Shown here: positions 8,325-16,981 of the stretch, in pieces
Position numbering within the stretch: position 1 is the stretch's first letter
Layout of the letters: every line of letters begins with the position of its first letter
Assembly (NCBI GenBank): GCA_024401295.1
Contig: JAKSLG010000007.1
Coordinates: 38,243 to 102,242, forward strand
Source: Bacteroidales bacterium
GTDB lineage: Bacteria; Bacteroidota; Bacteroidia; Bacteroidales; Marinilabiliaceae
Length of the DNA stretch: 64,000 bases
Direction: 5' to 3'
The notes under the pieces: model-generated
What the model was told of the DNA's origin: nothing
The model's database searches: none
The model's input: the letters and a program-made list of their open reading frames with translations, nothing else
Translations under genes and position numbers: made by a program

Positions 8325-9241
8325 TGACCTCCCTTCTGCATATTATCTATACGATTGCGACGATATGCCATCAGATTACCCATTATGGTGAAGAATGACG
8401 TAATATACTCCCATATCATGCGAAAATCCAGTTTAGCAAATCTCTTAATGGCATCGAATGAAAAATATAAATAGTTCTTTATAAATTTCTGCCATCGAAG
8501 AGACATGTTCAGATTTATATCTAAAAATATGTACATCTGCATGTCGCGATATATCATATTCTTCCTAAATACTTGGTAATTCCCAAATCCGTTCCTATCA
8601 TGAATCATTTTAGCACCAGGCACAACACCTGTTTTGTATCCGTGATATTTCACACGTTGCTCATAATGTACATCTTCGCCATAATGGAAGAATATAGGAT
8701 CAAAACCCCCAATATTGTGCAATGTCTTCACAGGCAATAACCACCCTGCAGCCGGCACACATTCCACAGGATAGACGTCCTTCATCTCAGCCATAGTAAC
8801 ATCCTCGACAATTGTAGAACCAATTTCCTTAAGATACTCCTTGAACTGACCGTCCAGTGAAAGTTTGTCGCCATGAACATGCAAGGGACTGAAAACCGCA
8901 TAATCAGAATATTGAGGATTCTCGGATACCTTCAACAACTCCTCGAACATATCAGGATAAACATACGCATCCTGATTGAGAAGATAAACATAGTCAGCTT
9001 TATGCTCGAGGGCATATCGCATACCGACATTATTTGCCTGTCCAAAACCTAAATTCCTCTCGGACTGAATAAGATGGACCTCTGGATAATTGCCTTGAAT
9101 ATATTGGACCGTTTCGTCAGTAGAAGCATTGTCGACAACAACAACGTCAACCTTGGTGGAACTTGTACGCAATGACTCGAGACATTCATGAATCCACTTC
9201 ATGCCGTTCCATGTGGCTATAATGACGGTAATACTTTTCAT
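8315..9241 (-). CDS. Glycosyltransferase family 2, rhamnosyltransferase-like
   Basis: About 308 residues. It starts MKSITVIIATWNGMKWIHEC, then VDVVVVDNASTDETV, the stretch ERNLGFGQANNVGMRYAL and the divalent-metal site LLNQDAYV. The NLGFG..NN.G and LN.D combination is typical of the WbbL/RfbF-like rhamnosyltransferase branch of GT2. A later HYGEDVHYEQRVKYHGYKTG contains the catalytic-type ED motif. I chose the ATG at 9241 rather than the one nine bases upstream because it gives the ATGA overlap seen throughout this operon. The donor may be dTDP-rhamnose or another deoxy-sugar; this is family inference. Confidence 0.87.
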   Translation of the reverse strand: MKSITVIIATWNGMKWIHECLESLRTSSTKVDVVVVDNASTDETVQYIQGNYPEVHLIQSERNLGFGQANNVGMRYALEHKADYVYLLNQDAYVYPDMFEELLKVSENPQYSDYAVFSPLHVHGDKLSLDGQFKEYLKEIGSTIVEDVTMAEMKDVYPVECVPAAGWLLPVKTLHNIGGFDPIFFHYGEDVHYEQRVKYHGYKTGVVPGAKMIHDRNGFGNYQVFRKNMIYRDMQMYIFLDINLNMSLRWQKFIKNYLYFSFDAIKRFAKLDFRMIWEYITSFFTIMGNLMAYRRNRIDNMQKGGHWL

Positions 9242-10170
9242 CGTCTCCATATTATAGAATACACATCACCATATTGTATGGCTTTGCCAAAAGATTTGCG
9301 TATATAATGGCACAAAGTATCTCGATATAAATTAAACACAGAGAGTCCCCTTTTTCTCAAAACATGAACATATCTATTATATACGCTACGATAATTCTTA
9401 AATAACGGGACGAGAATGTGTGACGTCAAAGCAGGCGAAGAGCTATAGCCTTTGTCCTCCATGAAAGCCTGAACGTTGATGAAGGCATCCAACCGAGCCG
9501 TGAGCTTTTCGAGATTCACGCTATTGTCGTCCGACGTCAATGAACCGCTGCGAACAGTATAGACATAAATGGGATGATTGACAATAGAAATTGTCTTGGC
9601 ATAGTAACCCGTCATGACCGAGAAGAGATAATCATTAGCGACCTTTGTCTCGTCGAACTTAATACCATTATCAACAACCAAAGACATGCGAATCATCTTG
9701 CTCCATGGCTCTGTATAGCCAAAGCGGAACAAAGATTCATCAGGCTCTGCCTCATATCGTTCGAACATAAAATCCTTCGTTCGGTTGGCCTTAACAGATA
9801 TATCATCACACTGACAACTCTGGGTATTAAAATAGATAATATCAGACGATGAATCCATATGCTCCGAAATAACATCTAAGAAGTCATCAGTAAAGAAGTC
9901 ATCAGCATCGGCAAAAATGAGCCATTGGCCGACAGCATACTTCAATCCGACATTTCGGGCATAGCCGGCACCTCTACCATCTTTCGTGAGGTAATACTCA
10001 ACATTGCTTCGCTTTAGCTCGGGAACTAAGAATGGTATATCTTCGGCATTGTCGCTATTATCATCCACCACTACTACTTGGATGCTGTCGGATTCTGGAA
10101 TAGAACGGAGACATCGCGACAACAAAAGAGGAATATTTCGATGAGGAATTATGATGGAAAATGACGGCAT
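9238..10170 (-). CDS. Glycosyltransferase family 2
   Basis: About 310 residues beginning MPSFSIIIPHRNIPLLLSRC. Downstream are VVVVDDNSDNAEDI, the unusually clear DGRGAGYARNVGLKYA and the metal site DADDFF. The frame is open further upstream, but ATG at 10170 directly follows the TAG stop of the previous gene and gives the standard GT2 N-terminus. The C-terminal region after residue 200 is basic with many Arg and Tyr. It probably acts in the cytoplasm on a lipid-linked glycan. The stop overlaps the next ATG (ATGA). Confidence 0.85.
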   Translation of the reverse strand: MPSFSIIIPHRNIPLLLSRCLRSIPESDSIQVVVVDDNSDNAEDIPFLVPELKRSNVEYYLTKDGRGAGYARNVGLKYAVGQWLIFADADDFFTDDFLDVISEHMDSSSDIIYFNTQSCQCDDISVKANRTKDFMFERYEAEPDESLFRFGYTEPWSKMIRMSLVVDNGIKFDETKVANDYLFSVMTGYYAKTISIVNHPIYVYTVRSGSLTSDDNSVNLEKLTARLDAFINVQAFMEDKGYSSSPALTSHILVPLFKNYRSVYNRYVHVLRKRGLSVFNLYRDTLCHYIRKSFGKAIQYGDVYSIIWRR

Positions 10171-10172
10171 AA

Positions 10173-11126
10173 CTAATGTGTGTGGAAGTACAACCATTTC
10201 TTCCAAAGAAGAATTATCTCATACTTACTCTTGAAATATCTCTTCTTATTGAAGTGTTTGATGGCGTCAAAGAAGCGAACAAACGGCAAGGCAACCGCAA
10301 AACAACCTATTTCTGAAACAGTTCTTTCTATATGTTTTTGCGAAATAACAGACAATAGATATACATCTCGCTTGCTTAACAGTTCTTGTTTGAATCCGCC
10401 AATCAGCGTTGTCATATCAACATCTTTCATATAGGATGCTATATACTTTTTCTGAAGCACGTCCTTTCGTTCTATGGAAGAGATATTTATTCCAGAAACT
10501 CGAAAGTCAAAAAGTATATCTTTCGTATTGGCCACCCCATTTGTTGCCATAAGATTGGCAGTCATCGTGTCACTTTTCCAAGCCAAAGGGTAATCAACAA
10601 AACCACCATTGTTCTTTAGCTCCTTCGTTTTGAAAACATAGTTGGCAATGCAAGCTACGTTGCCAATCTGCTCATACTGAATCATGAACTCTAACTGAGA
10701 TGCATGTTCGAGATACATGCCATCTTGCCTCACTACATAACCTTCACCATCTATGATTTGAGCTCGGGCTCGCAACAAATCAACGTCAGGATATATATTA
10801 GATAACTTGTCTATATGCTCAAGAAAATCTTTGGAATAAACATCGTCATCACTTGCCATTATCAAATACTCTGTATCGCACAGGTCAACAAGAAGATTCC
10901 AATGAGAGACAAGGCTCTTGCCACCCATATTCTCTATGTTGCGCCTATATGAGAAACGTTCATCAGATAGGTATGGTTCACAGATTTCACGTATAGGCTC
11001 TGGAGAACAATCGTCGCTAATCACCACCTTGAAATCGGCAAACGTCTGCATAGAAATGCTATCAAGCATCTCCCTGAGATATTTTGCCTTATAGGCTGGC
11101 AGCAAGAATGTATACTTGGGCGGCAT
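10173..11126 (-). CDS. Glycosyltransferase family 2
   Basis: About 317 residues. The N-terminus MPPKYTFLLPAYKAKYLREM is a variant GT2 opening, followed by DFKVVISDDCSPEPI, ENMGGKSLVSHWN and the acidic metal-binding run MASDDDVYSKDFLEHID. The longer frame begins five codons upstream inside the preceding gene; the ATG at 11126 gives a cleaner start. The C-terminus is very basic (KKRYFKSKYEIILLWKKW), which may bind the membrane surface. It is one of six GT2 genes in this cluster; its sugar is unknown. Confidence 0.83.
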   Translation of the reverse strand: MPPKYTFLLPAYKAKYLREMLDSISMQTFADFKVVISDDCSPEPIREICEPYLSDERFSYRRNIENMGGKSLVSHWNLLVDLCDTEYLIMASDDDVYSKDFLEHIDKLSNIYPDVDLLRARAQIIDGEGYVVRQDGMYLEHASQLEFMIQYEQIGNVACIANYVFKTKELKNNGGFVDYPLAWKSDTMTANLMATNGVANTKDILFDFRVSGINISSIERKDVLQKKYIASYMKDVDMTTLIGGFKQELLSKRDVYLLSVISQKHIERTVSEIGCFAVALPFVRFFDAIKHFNKKRYFKSKYEIILLWKKWLYFHTH

Positions 11127-11134
11127 AAGAGAAC

Positions 11135-12106
11135 TTAACATACAACTCTCAACTGGCTCTGAAATGAACGTTCAAGACCAATAATTTTGCACCTAAACTC
11201 ATCAAAGTCTTTAGACTGTTCAGAATAACTCAACAACATATCACCAAGCATAGACTCAATATTATCGAGAATCATTGCTTCTGGAATCTTATACTTATCG
11301 GGAATTGCCACATCAAAATCATTTTCTGCAGCATTCTTTTTTCCAACCAAGATATTGCACCCAAAATAAACTGCTTCTTTGGGCATACGTTCAGGACCAG
11401 GGAACTCCCCAAAATCAATGTAAAGCTTTGAACTTTTATATACCTCGGCCAACTCTTCTGGGGTATAACCACTTAAAGGCACATAGTTAAATCTATTCCG
11501 CTTAAGCAATTCGTTCATTATCAAAGATGGTTTTGATGGATTATAAAGAACGACATCCTTTCTACCATCAGTATTACGACATGGACCAATATTCAAGAAT
11601 TGAAGGCTTATTGGTTCCACACAATAATGAGCATCCTTGATACCAAGCTCATTCTTTACATACTCATAGGCATATTTTGATCCACAAAGATGAGTGATTT
11701 CTTCTAAATCAAAATTACAATATCGCACATCAAGCGATATGACTTCAATATGCAAAAGTTTCTTTACTGCATATTTGATTCGCTTTAGCAGAGGTGCCTT
11801 TTCATATATGAGATTATCCTTACTAAGCCACCAAATATACCTCTTTGCTTTCTTATATGGATTCAAGTAAAATGGTCTACGTTCAGGAACAACAACCGAA
11901 TTTTCTTTTTTATCTTCTACTTCATGAACCAATATCCAAGGATTGCCATATATAAGATATCTTTCTGGCATTGGATTCCGTCCGTTTTCATAATTATAGA
12001 AAACCATTACAGCATCTCGTCCTATCTTTCTAAGATAATAACACATCTGCTGTAGTGCCTCAGGACCACCAGAAACTTGATATGCAGGAGCAAAAACGTA
12101 AATCAT
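11135..12106 (-). CDS. Divergent glycosyltransferase-like protein, GT-B fold suspected
   Basis: A 323-residue protein that I cannot assign to a family with confidence. It starts MIYVFAPAYQVSGGPEALQQ, where the Gly-Gly-Pro loop looks like the acceptor-side loop of GT4 enzymes. The C-terminal part has VVLYNPSKPS, FNYVPLSGYTPEELAEVYKS, KLYIDFGEFPGPERMPKEAV and FGCNILV. The latter resembles the region of GT-B enzymes in which a conserved Glu follows a small-residue loop. Start and stop overlap or closely abut glycosyltransferase genes on both sides (ATGA with the upstream gene). By context it is a sugar transferase of the same pathway, but no catalytic motif is certain. Confidence 0.6.
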   Translation of the reverse strand: MIYVFAPAYQVSGGPEALQQMCYYLRKIGRDAVMVFYNYENGRNPMPERYLIYGNPWILVHEVEDKKENSVVVPERRPFYLNPYKKAKRYIWWLSKDNLIYEKAPLLKRIKYAVKKLLHIEVISLDVRYCNFDLEEITHLCGSKYAYEYVKNELGIKDAHYCVEPISLQFLNIGPCRNTDGRKDVVLYNPSKPSLIMNELLKRNRFNYVPLSGYTPEELAEVYKSSKLYIDFGEFPGPERMPKEAVYFGCNILVGKKNAAENDFDVAIPDKYKIPEAMILDNIESMLGDMLLSYSEQSKDFDEFRCKIIGLERSFQSQLRVVC

Positions 12107-13209
12107 CGCAGTTCATTCATTAAGACACGTATTGACACTTTATAATCTCTTAATGTCTGACCGAGTCCATAATGTGACACCAAATATACTGACACAGAAA
12201 TAAATCTAACTATACTAACCTTAGCCAATTCCGCCAAATATTTACCACAATTCGCATTAGTATCTATTCCGGCAGTTCTCAGATGTTTGGCAACAAGTGA
12301 CTCTAAACGTAATTTTGATTCAATATTTTCTACAGATTCAGAGTCATCAAAATCCCTAATTTGTCTATCAACATTCCATGCAGCACTAACGAGCGGATAT
12401 ACATTCTCTTTAAACTTTGTTTTGGAAGCCATCAATGCATGATGAGCATACGCTACATTCTTTTCTTCTTCGGAAATATCTATTTGCTCGCATATATAGT
12501 CAAATACCTTCCTATCAAAAATAAAATTGGACCCATCAGCACTTCGTTTATCTGTTTCTACGTCATTATGTCTTCTGAAATAACTTAATTCTTGTTCTAC
12601 GAAAACGACGGAACCTTGTAATGCCAATTCAGTCCAGAACATATAATCACCAGCTGCATGCATCCTCATATAAGTTTCCGGCATCAACAACGCCTTTTTA
12701 CGACAAAATATAGCACTACTAGCATTTATAATCGAACAACCCAGTGTCAAATATTTATGGATATATTCTTCTCCTTTGAAAAACTTTACATTATTACTTT
12801 CGTTTAACAAAATATCGCCAACAGTTTCGTTTTGAACGATATGCACATTACAATATGCAACAGAACAATTTTGACAACTATTGAAAGCTGAAACTAATTT
12901 CTCTAAAAAAATCGATTCACAATAATCATCGCTCTCTGCGATCCAAACAATATCACCATTCGCTAATGAGATTCCTTTATGCCATTGCTTAAATGGAGAT
13001 CCAGAATTTTCTTCATTCACTATTATTTTAGAAACATGAGAGTCCAGTTTATATTTAGAAATAATCTCTAGACTATTATCTGTCGAATGGTCATCAAGAA
13101 TAATAACCTCAAAATTCTCATAACTTTGATTCAACACACTCTGTATGCGCTTATCTAGATAATGAGAATGGTTATAATTCGGAATAATTACAGAAACTAA
13201 AGGTCCCAT
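12103..13209 (-). CDS. Glycosyltransferase family 2
   Basis: A 368-residue GT2 protein: MGPLVSVIIPNYNHSHYLDK, then EVIILDDHSTDNSLEI, NSGSPFKQWHKGI and the metal site AESDDYCES. It is about 50 residues longer than the other GT2 enzymes here; the extra length is a C-terminal helical part from about residue 250 whose function is not evident. It follows the ABC ATPase gene by 17 bases and so is probably the first transferase gene of the transcript after the exporter. Donor and acceptor are unknown. Confidence 0.86.
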   Translation of the reverse strand: MGPLVSVIIPNYNHSHYLDKRIQSVLNQSYENFEVIILDDHSTDNSLEIISKYKLDSHVSKIIVNEENSGSPFKQWHKGISLANGDIVWIAESDDYCESIFLEKLVSAFNSCQNCSVAYCNVHIVQNETVGDILLNESNNVKFFKGEEYIHKYLTLGCSIINASSAIFCRKKALLMPETYMRMHAAGDYMFWTELALQGSVVFVEQELSYFRRHNDVETDKRSADGSNFIFDRKVFDYICEQIDISEEEKNVAYAHHALMASKTKFKENVYPLVSAAWNVDRQIRDFDDSESVENIESKLRLESLVAKHLRTAGIDTNANCGKYLAELAKVSIVRFISVSVYLVSHYGLGQTLRDYKVSIRVLMNELR

Positions 13210-13226
13210 TCAACAATGAATTACCA

Positions 13227-14522
13227 CTAACTCACACGACTGATGATTTCTTGAGTATATGGAATCATAATGTTTCCCCAACATTTTTGCCACTGAACGA
13301 CTTCCACACCACTTCCTACTCTTGTTATTTCAAAAACAACAGATTTAGATACAACCTGAAAATCTCGTTGTCCCACTGTATAATCTCCAATTCCCACAGA
13401 AAAAGACGCATAATAAGTTCCTGGCACAATATTGTGATTATTTAATGAATAACGTACTTTTATATACTCCCCAGCCTTCACCTCAAAGGTTGAAGTACTA
13501 GAAACACCACCTATTGGCACATCATCCATTCCAAAAATTGTAGTATTAATTCTACAATTCTTTACTGTATTGTTAGCCCATAACTCAATATGAAATGGTA
13601 TTTCATCATCCGAATTGAACTTAGTCTGATTGTTCTCAATTCCTACAGACAAAAAAACGACCTCTTTGGCGACATCCACCTTTCCTGGTTTAGAATATTG
13701 GGTAAATGAGCATAATTCTCCCATTGAATTATTATTAACGTAGTATTCTGCACAACTTCCTGCCGTACCCATATAATTCACCATTCCATCTTTCAAAACA
13801 ATTCCACTCTTACACATGGATCTGACTGCCGCCATATTATGACTAACAAACAATATTGTTCTTCCTTGTCCATTTGCTACATCTTGCATCTTGCCTATGG
13901 CTTTCTTCTGGAACTCTGCATCGCCGACTGCAAGTACCTCGTCTACAACCAATATCTCTGGTTCGAGGAAAGCGGCTACGGCAAAGCCTAGGCGAACGGT
14001 CATACCTGAGGAGTAACGCTTGACTGGTGTGTCGAGATAGCGCTCTACTCCTGCGAAATCAACTATCTCATCGAGTTTGCGTGTTATCTCGGCTTTCGTC
14101 ATTCCCATGATGGAGCCATTCATGTAGATGTTCTCACGACCAGTGAGCTCTGGGTGAAAACCCGTGCCAACTTCGAGAAGAGAGGCTATGCGACCTTTGT
14201 ATCGAATGGTACCTGTAGATGGTGAAGTGATGTGCGATAGTAGTTTGAGCAATGTGGATTTGCCTGCGCCATTCTTGCCAATAATGCCAACCACATCGCC
14301 TTGTTCAACCTGAAACGAAATATCGCGCAATGCCCATACGTAATCGGAATCGCCTTTCTTGGTGCGGTCGTTGGTTTCGCCAATCTTGAGGTATGGATCT
14401 TCGCGACGAAGGATTGTCGTCTGCCACCAACGATTGAGGTCGTGAGAAAGTGTTCCCGTGCCGACACGGCCAAGACGGTATTGCTTACCTACGTTATTGA
14501 ATTCAATTGCGATGTTACTCAT
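13227..14522 (-). CDS. wzt: Polysaccharide ABC exporter, ATP-binding subunit with carbohydrate-binding C-terminal domain (Wzt)
   Basis: A 431-residue protein. The first ~255 residues are an ABC ATPase: Walker A GIIGKNGAGKSTLLKLL (about 83-99), signature YSSGMTVRLGF, Walker B EILVVDEVLAVGD and switch histidine in FVSHNMA. Residues ~275-431 form a beta-rich extension of the kind that binds the modified non-reducing end of the glycan in Wzt exporters of E. coli O8/O9 type. Together with Wzm it moves lipid-linked polysaccharide across the inner membrane. The 159 bases before it hold phased TCCTAT repeats (see separate entry). The extended form suggests export is tied to a chain-end modification. 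Confidence 0.9.
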   Translation of the reverse strand: MSNIAIEFNNVGKQYRLGRVGTGTLSHDLNRWWQTTILRREDPYLKIGETNDRTKKGDSDYVWALRDISFQVEQGDVVGIIGKNGAGKSTLLKLLSHITSPSTGTIRYKGRIASLLEVGTGFHPELTGRENIYMNGSIMGMTKAEITRKLDEIVDFAGVERYLDTPVKRYSSGMTVRLGFAVAAFLEPEILVVDEVLAVGDAEFQKKAIGKMQDVANGQGRTILFVSHNMAAVRSMCKSGIVLKDGMVNYMGTAGSCAEYYVNNNSMGELCSFTQYSKPGKVDVAKEVVFLSVGIENNQTKFNSDDEIPFHIELWANNTVKNCRINTTIFGMDDVPIGGVSSTSTFEVKAGEYIKVRYSLNNHNIVPGTYYASFSVGIGDYTVGQRDFQVVSKSVVFEITRVGSGVEVVQWQKCWGNIMIPYTQEIISRVS

Positions 14523-14559
14523 TTTGCATACAGATTGTAAATTGGCTATAGCGCTTTTA

Positions 14560-14610
14560 TCCTATGGTTTTCCTGCCTTTCTCCTATGGTTCTCCTATCT
14601 CTTTCCTATC
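14560..14610. repeat. Four phased TCCTAT(G/C) repeats before wzt
   Basis: TCCTATG begins at 14560 and 14582, and TCCTATC at 14593 and 14604. The spacings are 22, 11 and 11 bases, so all copies lie on one face of the helix. On the minus strand, which is transcribed, they read as purine-rich (C/G)ATAGGA in the untranslated stretch between wzm and wzt. A protein-binding site or RNA element is possible; no function is known to me. Confidence 0.5.
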
Positions 14611-14681
14611 TGAGCGAAATTGTAAGTTCGTATGTGGTGTACTGGTTACGGATTATAACGTTGACAACTTTTGCATCGTGG

Positions 14682-15518
14682 CTATACGGTATCCATAAAA
14701 TTCTTCTCCACCCTATTGAAAACGACTATCGAAATGAAAAGAGTCACAAGCATGAAAATCGTACTATAGAGCAGTCCACCCCAATCGAATATTCCACATC
14801 CAAAGCAACTATATTTGAATGCCTCGAATACAGGCGTTAGCGGATTGAGCTGCAAGATTGCCTGATAGTTTGCCGGAGCTGTACTGAGGGGATAGATTAC
14901 CGGAGTTGCATACATAAAGAGTTGCAATCCGAATGTTATCAGGAAAGTAAGGTCGCGATATTTTGTTGTCAGGGACGATAGTATCAATCCCCATGACAAT
15001 GCATGAAAAGCTATTAAGAAAATGTATAATGGCGTCAAGACAATCTGCCATTGAACTCCAACATTCGTACCCATAAATGCATAAACGACATAGACGGCAA
15101 TGAAAAGGAGCATCTGAATGAGCATCTTGATAAGATTGCTTGTAATGGCCGAAAGAGGCACAACGAGACGCGGAAAATAGACCTTGCCAAAAACGCCTGC
15201 ATTTGCTGCAAAGACATTGTTGCATGCCGTGAAAGCCGCACTGAAATAGTTCCACAATGTGATGCCTGCGAGATAGAACAATGGCTGAGGGACCTCATCT
15301 GTACTGATACCGGCCAAACCACCGAACACGAACATGTACATGATTGTCGTCAGCACAGGCTGAATGACATACCAAAGCGGTCCGAGGATTGTCTGTTTGT
15401 AAACAGTTACGATGTCGCGCTTGATATACATGACGTACAGGTCACGATAACGCCACAATCCTTTGAGGTCTATATCGAAAAGTCCACTCTTCGGTTTTAT
15501 CTCAAAATAATCTTGCAT
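14682..15518 (-). CDS. wzm: Polysaccharide ABC exporter, membrane subunit (Wzm, ABC-2 type)
   Basis: A 278-residue ABC-2 permease with six hydrophobic segments. The N-terminus is cytoplasmic (MQDYFEIKPKSGLFDIDLKG), followed by the typical RDIVTVYKQTILGPLWYVIQ and later LSSLTTKYRDLTFLI and MYATPVIYPLS, all hallmarks of O-antigen/teichoic-acid exporters (Wzm/TagG). It forms the channel that pairs with Wzt. It lies 18 bases after the upstream gene of unknown function and 159 bases before wzt, a longer gap than between other genes in this cluster. Confidence 0.9.
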   Translation of the reverse strand: MQDYFEIKPKSGLFDIDLKGLWRYRDLYVMYIKRDIVTVYKQTILGPLWYVIQPVLTTIMYMFVFGGLAGISTDEVPQPLFYLAGITLWNYFSAAFTACNNVFAANAGVFGKVYFPRLVVPLSAITSNLIKMLIQMLLFIAVYVVYAFMGTNVGVQWQIVLTPLYIFLIAFHALSWGLILSSLTTKYRDLTFLITFGLQLFMYATPVIYPLSTAPANYQAILQLNPLTPVFEAFKYSCFGCGIFDWGGLLYSTIFMLVTLFISIVVFNRVEKNFMDTV

Positions 15519-15536
15519 ATTACTTTGCTTTGGTGG

Positions 15537-16748
15537 TTAGTCTGCATTTGCCACACGGACGACATGCGGACGCTTGACCTTATCTTTACCTCGTTTCAGA
15601 AAGACAAGAATCCTTGCATTTGCTCCAATTGCAGGATATGGCAAATGGTGTTTATCGAGAAAAGCCTTGCCGATGAATCCACGAACGTATGATGGTTCGG
15701 CGACACCATCTTCAACAATTGGTTTTGACATATCGAGCAATTCCCATGAACAAAAACCTTTCTCGCGATTAATCTGTGTTATGCGGACATCGCGCATGCC
15801 GAATGTTGCAATACCTTCTGAATCAGAGCAAACATTTCCGATGATGGCAGTTTTAAATTTGCTTTTCTCCGGAATAAACGGAAGGAAACGAACGAATTGT
15901 CCCTCTTGGACATTAATGCGCTGACCCTGCGACACGTAATGACGCGACTTTGAATCATAGACATGTATCATGCCCTGTTTTTCGTCCACAAATTCGACAT
16001 AACCCGTTTCACACTCAAAGAGGTCTGAAACATTTTGTGTCGCGAGAACGGCATCGCCAATAGCGACCGAGTCTTCTCTCTTTCGAAGCAACACATCATA
16101 TACCTGGCCCACAACCACATAATTACCACGAGCATTACCCTGATTCAAAGGATTGGCGCGAAGGACATGGACCTCGGTTGATGACTGCATTCCATCGGCA
16201 CTAGTAAGCGTAGCAAAACGCAACTTGCGTCCACGTACATCTTTCTCGGCAATTCGTGAAACTACCATCTTAGCCACGAAATATCCGTTACTATTCAATT
16301 CCGACTGAAGACATGCTATTTGCTCAGCCGGCAACACCTCATCCGGACGAACGAGAAGAGACTGCATATATGCCTTGGCAACACGTTCCTTGAGCGATGC
16401 GAAGGTACGGCCTTTCGGATTCGGCTGTCGTTCACAATCTTCAGGACGGAAATTTCTTAAATCCCACAGCTTAAGGAATGGAACAAGATGAAAATCGGCA
16501 TAAGCCGAAGCCACCTTTATGGCAGCATACAGAATCTGCGAATGGAGCAACGACGGACGCTCAACATCAAGCTTTACATAATCGGCCAAAAGTTGTCTGC
16601 AACGCACAGAACCCAACGATTCATGCTGTTTGTTAACGACCTTGCTTATTATCCATGCAAACTGATTGATTACAGACGGGTCTTTAGGTGCTACCTCTGC
16701 AAATTGGGCTCGCATTGTCTCAACCTGTTCTATAAGAGATTCTTCCAT
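15537..16748 (-). CDS. Conserved protein of unknown function at the head of the polysaccharide cluster
   Basis: About 403 residues from MEESLIEQVETMRAQF; the frame is open 13 codons further up to 16787. I do not recognise the family. The N-terminal half (to about 190) is helical, with segments like INQFAWIISKVVNKQHESL. The C-terminal half is beta-rich and basic and has several short stretches that look like OB-fold or S1/cold-shock-like modules (NYVVVGQVYDVLLRKRED, TGYVEFVDEKQGMIHVYD, QEGQFVRFLPFI). No signal peptide or membrane segment is seen, so it is probably cytoplasmic and may bind nucleic acid. It precedes wzm by 18 bases, which would make it the first gene of the transcript. A regulatory role is possible but not shown. 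Confidence 0.6.
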   Translation of the reverse strand: MEESLIEQVETMRAQFAEVAPKDPSVINQFAWIISKVVNKQHESLGSVRCRQLLADYVKLDVERPSLLHSQILYAAIKVASAYADFHLVPFLKLWDLRNFRPEDCERQPNPKGRTFASLKERVAKAYMQSLLVRPDEVLPAEQIACLQSELNSNGYFVAKMVVSRIAEKDVRGRKLRFATLTSADGMQSSTEVHVLRANPLNQGNARGNYVVVGQVYDVLLRKREDSVAIGDAVLATQNVSDLFECETGYVEFVDEKQGMIHVYDSKSRHYVSQGQRINVQEGQFVRFLPFIPEKSKFKTAIIGNVCSDSEGIATFGMRDVRITQINREKGFCSWELLDMSKPIVEDGVAEPSYVRGFIGKAFLDKHHLPYPAIGANARILVFLKRGKDKVKRPHVVRVANAD

Positions 16749-16868
16749 ATTTTCATCAAATTGTTTAAACAAACACCCATGGCTCACTTTCGCAATTTAT
16801 CACAGCTTCGCCATCTCAGTCACAGCTGAAAACAAGCGACTAAGGAGCATTAGTTTCATTAGTAGCTA

Positions 16869-16876
16869 CAAATATA
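16869..16876 (-). promoter_or_regulatory. Candidate -7 box before the polysaccharide cluster
   Basis: On the minus strand this reads TATATTTG, an exact TAnnTTTG match. A TTG sits about 23 bases upstream, slightly further than the usual 19-21, so the -33 element is weak. It would start transcription near 16,860, about 110 bases before the ATG at 16748. Confidence 0.4.
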
Positions 16877-16930
16877 ATGTTTTTTGATTAAGATACATGC
16901 AATTGACCATCCTTTATGCACAAATGACAG

Positions 16931-16962
16931 AAAAGGCCAGACAACATCCGTCATCTGGCCTT
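16931..16962 (-). terminator. Rho-independent terminator after xylE
   Basis: Nine-base arms AAGGCCAGA (16933-16941) and TCTGGCCTT (16954-16962) with a 12-base loop. On the minus strand the stem is followed by TTTT. It lies 20 bases after the xylE stop and separates the xylose genes from the polysaccharide cluster. Confidence 0.8.
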
Positions 16963-16981
16963 GAATCTATAGAAAAGAGAT

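Noticed and set aside
15051-15692. 213-codon plus-strand frame
   Set aside because: It lies opposite wzm and the 3' end of the head gene; composition is that of a shadow frame, rich in Cys, His and Asn.
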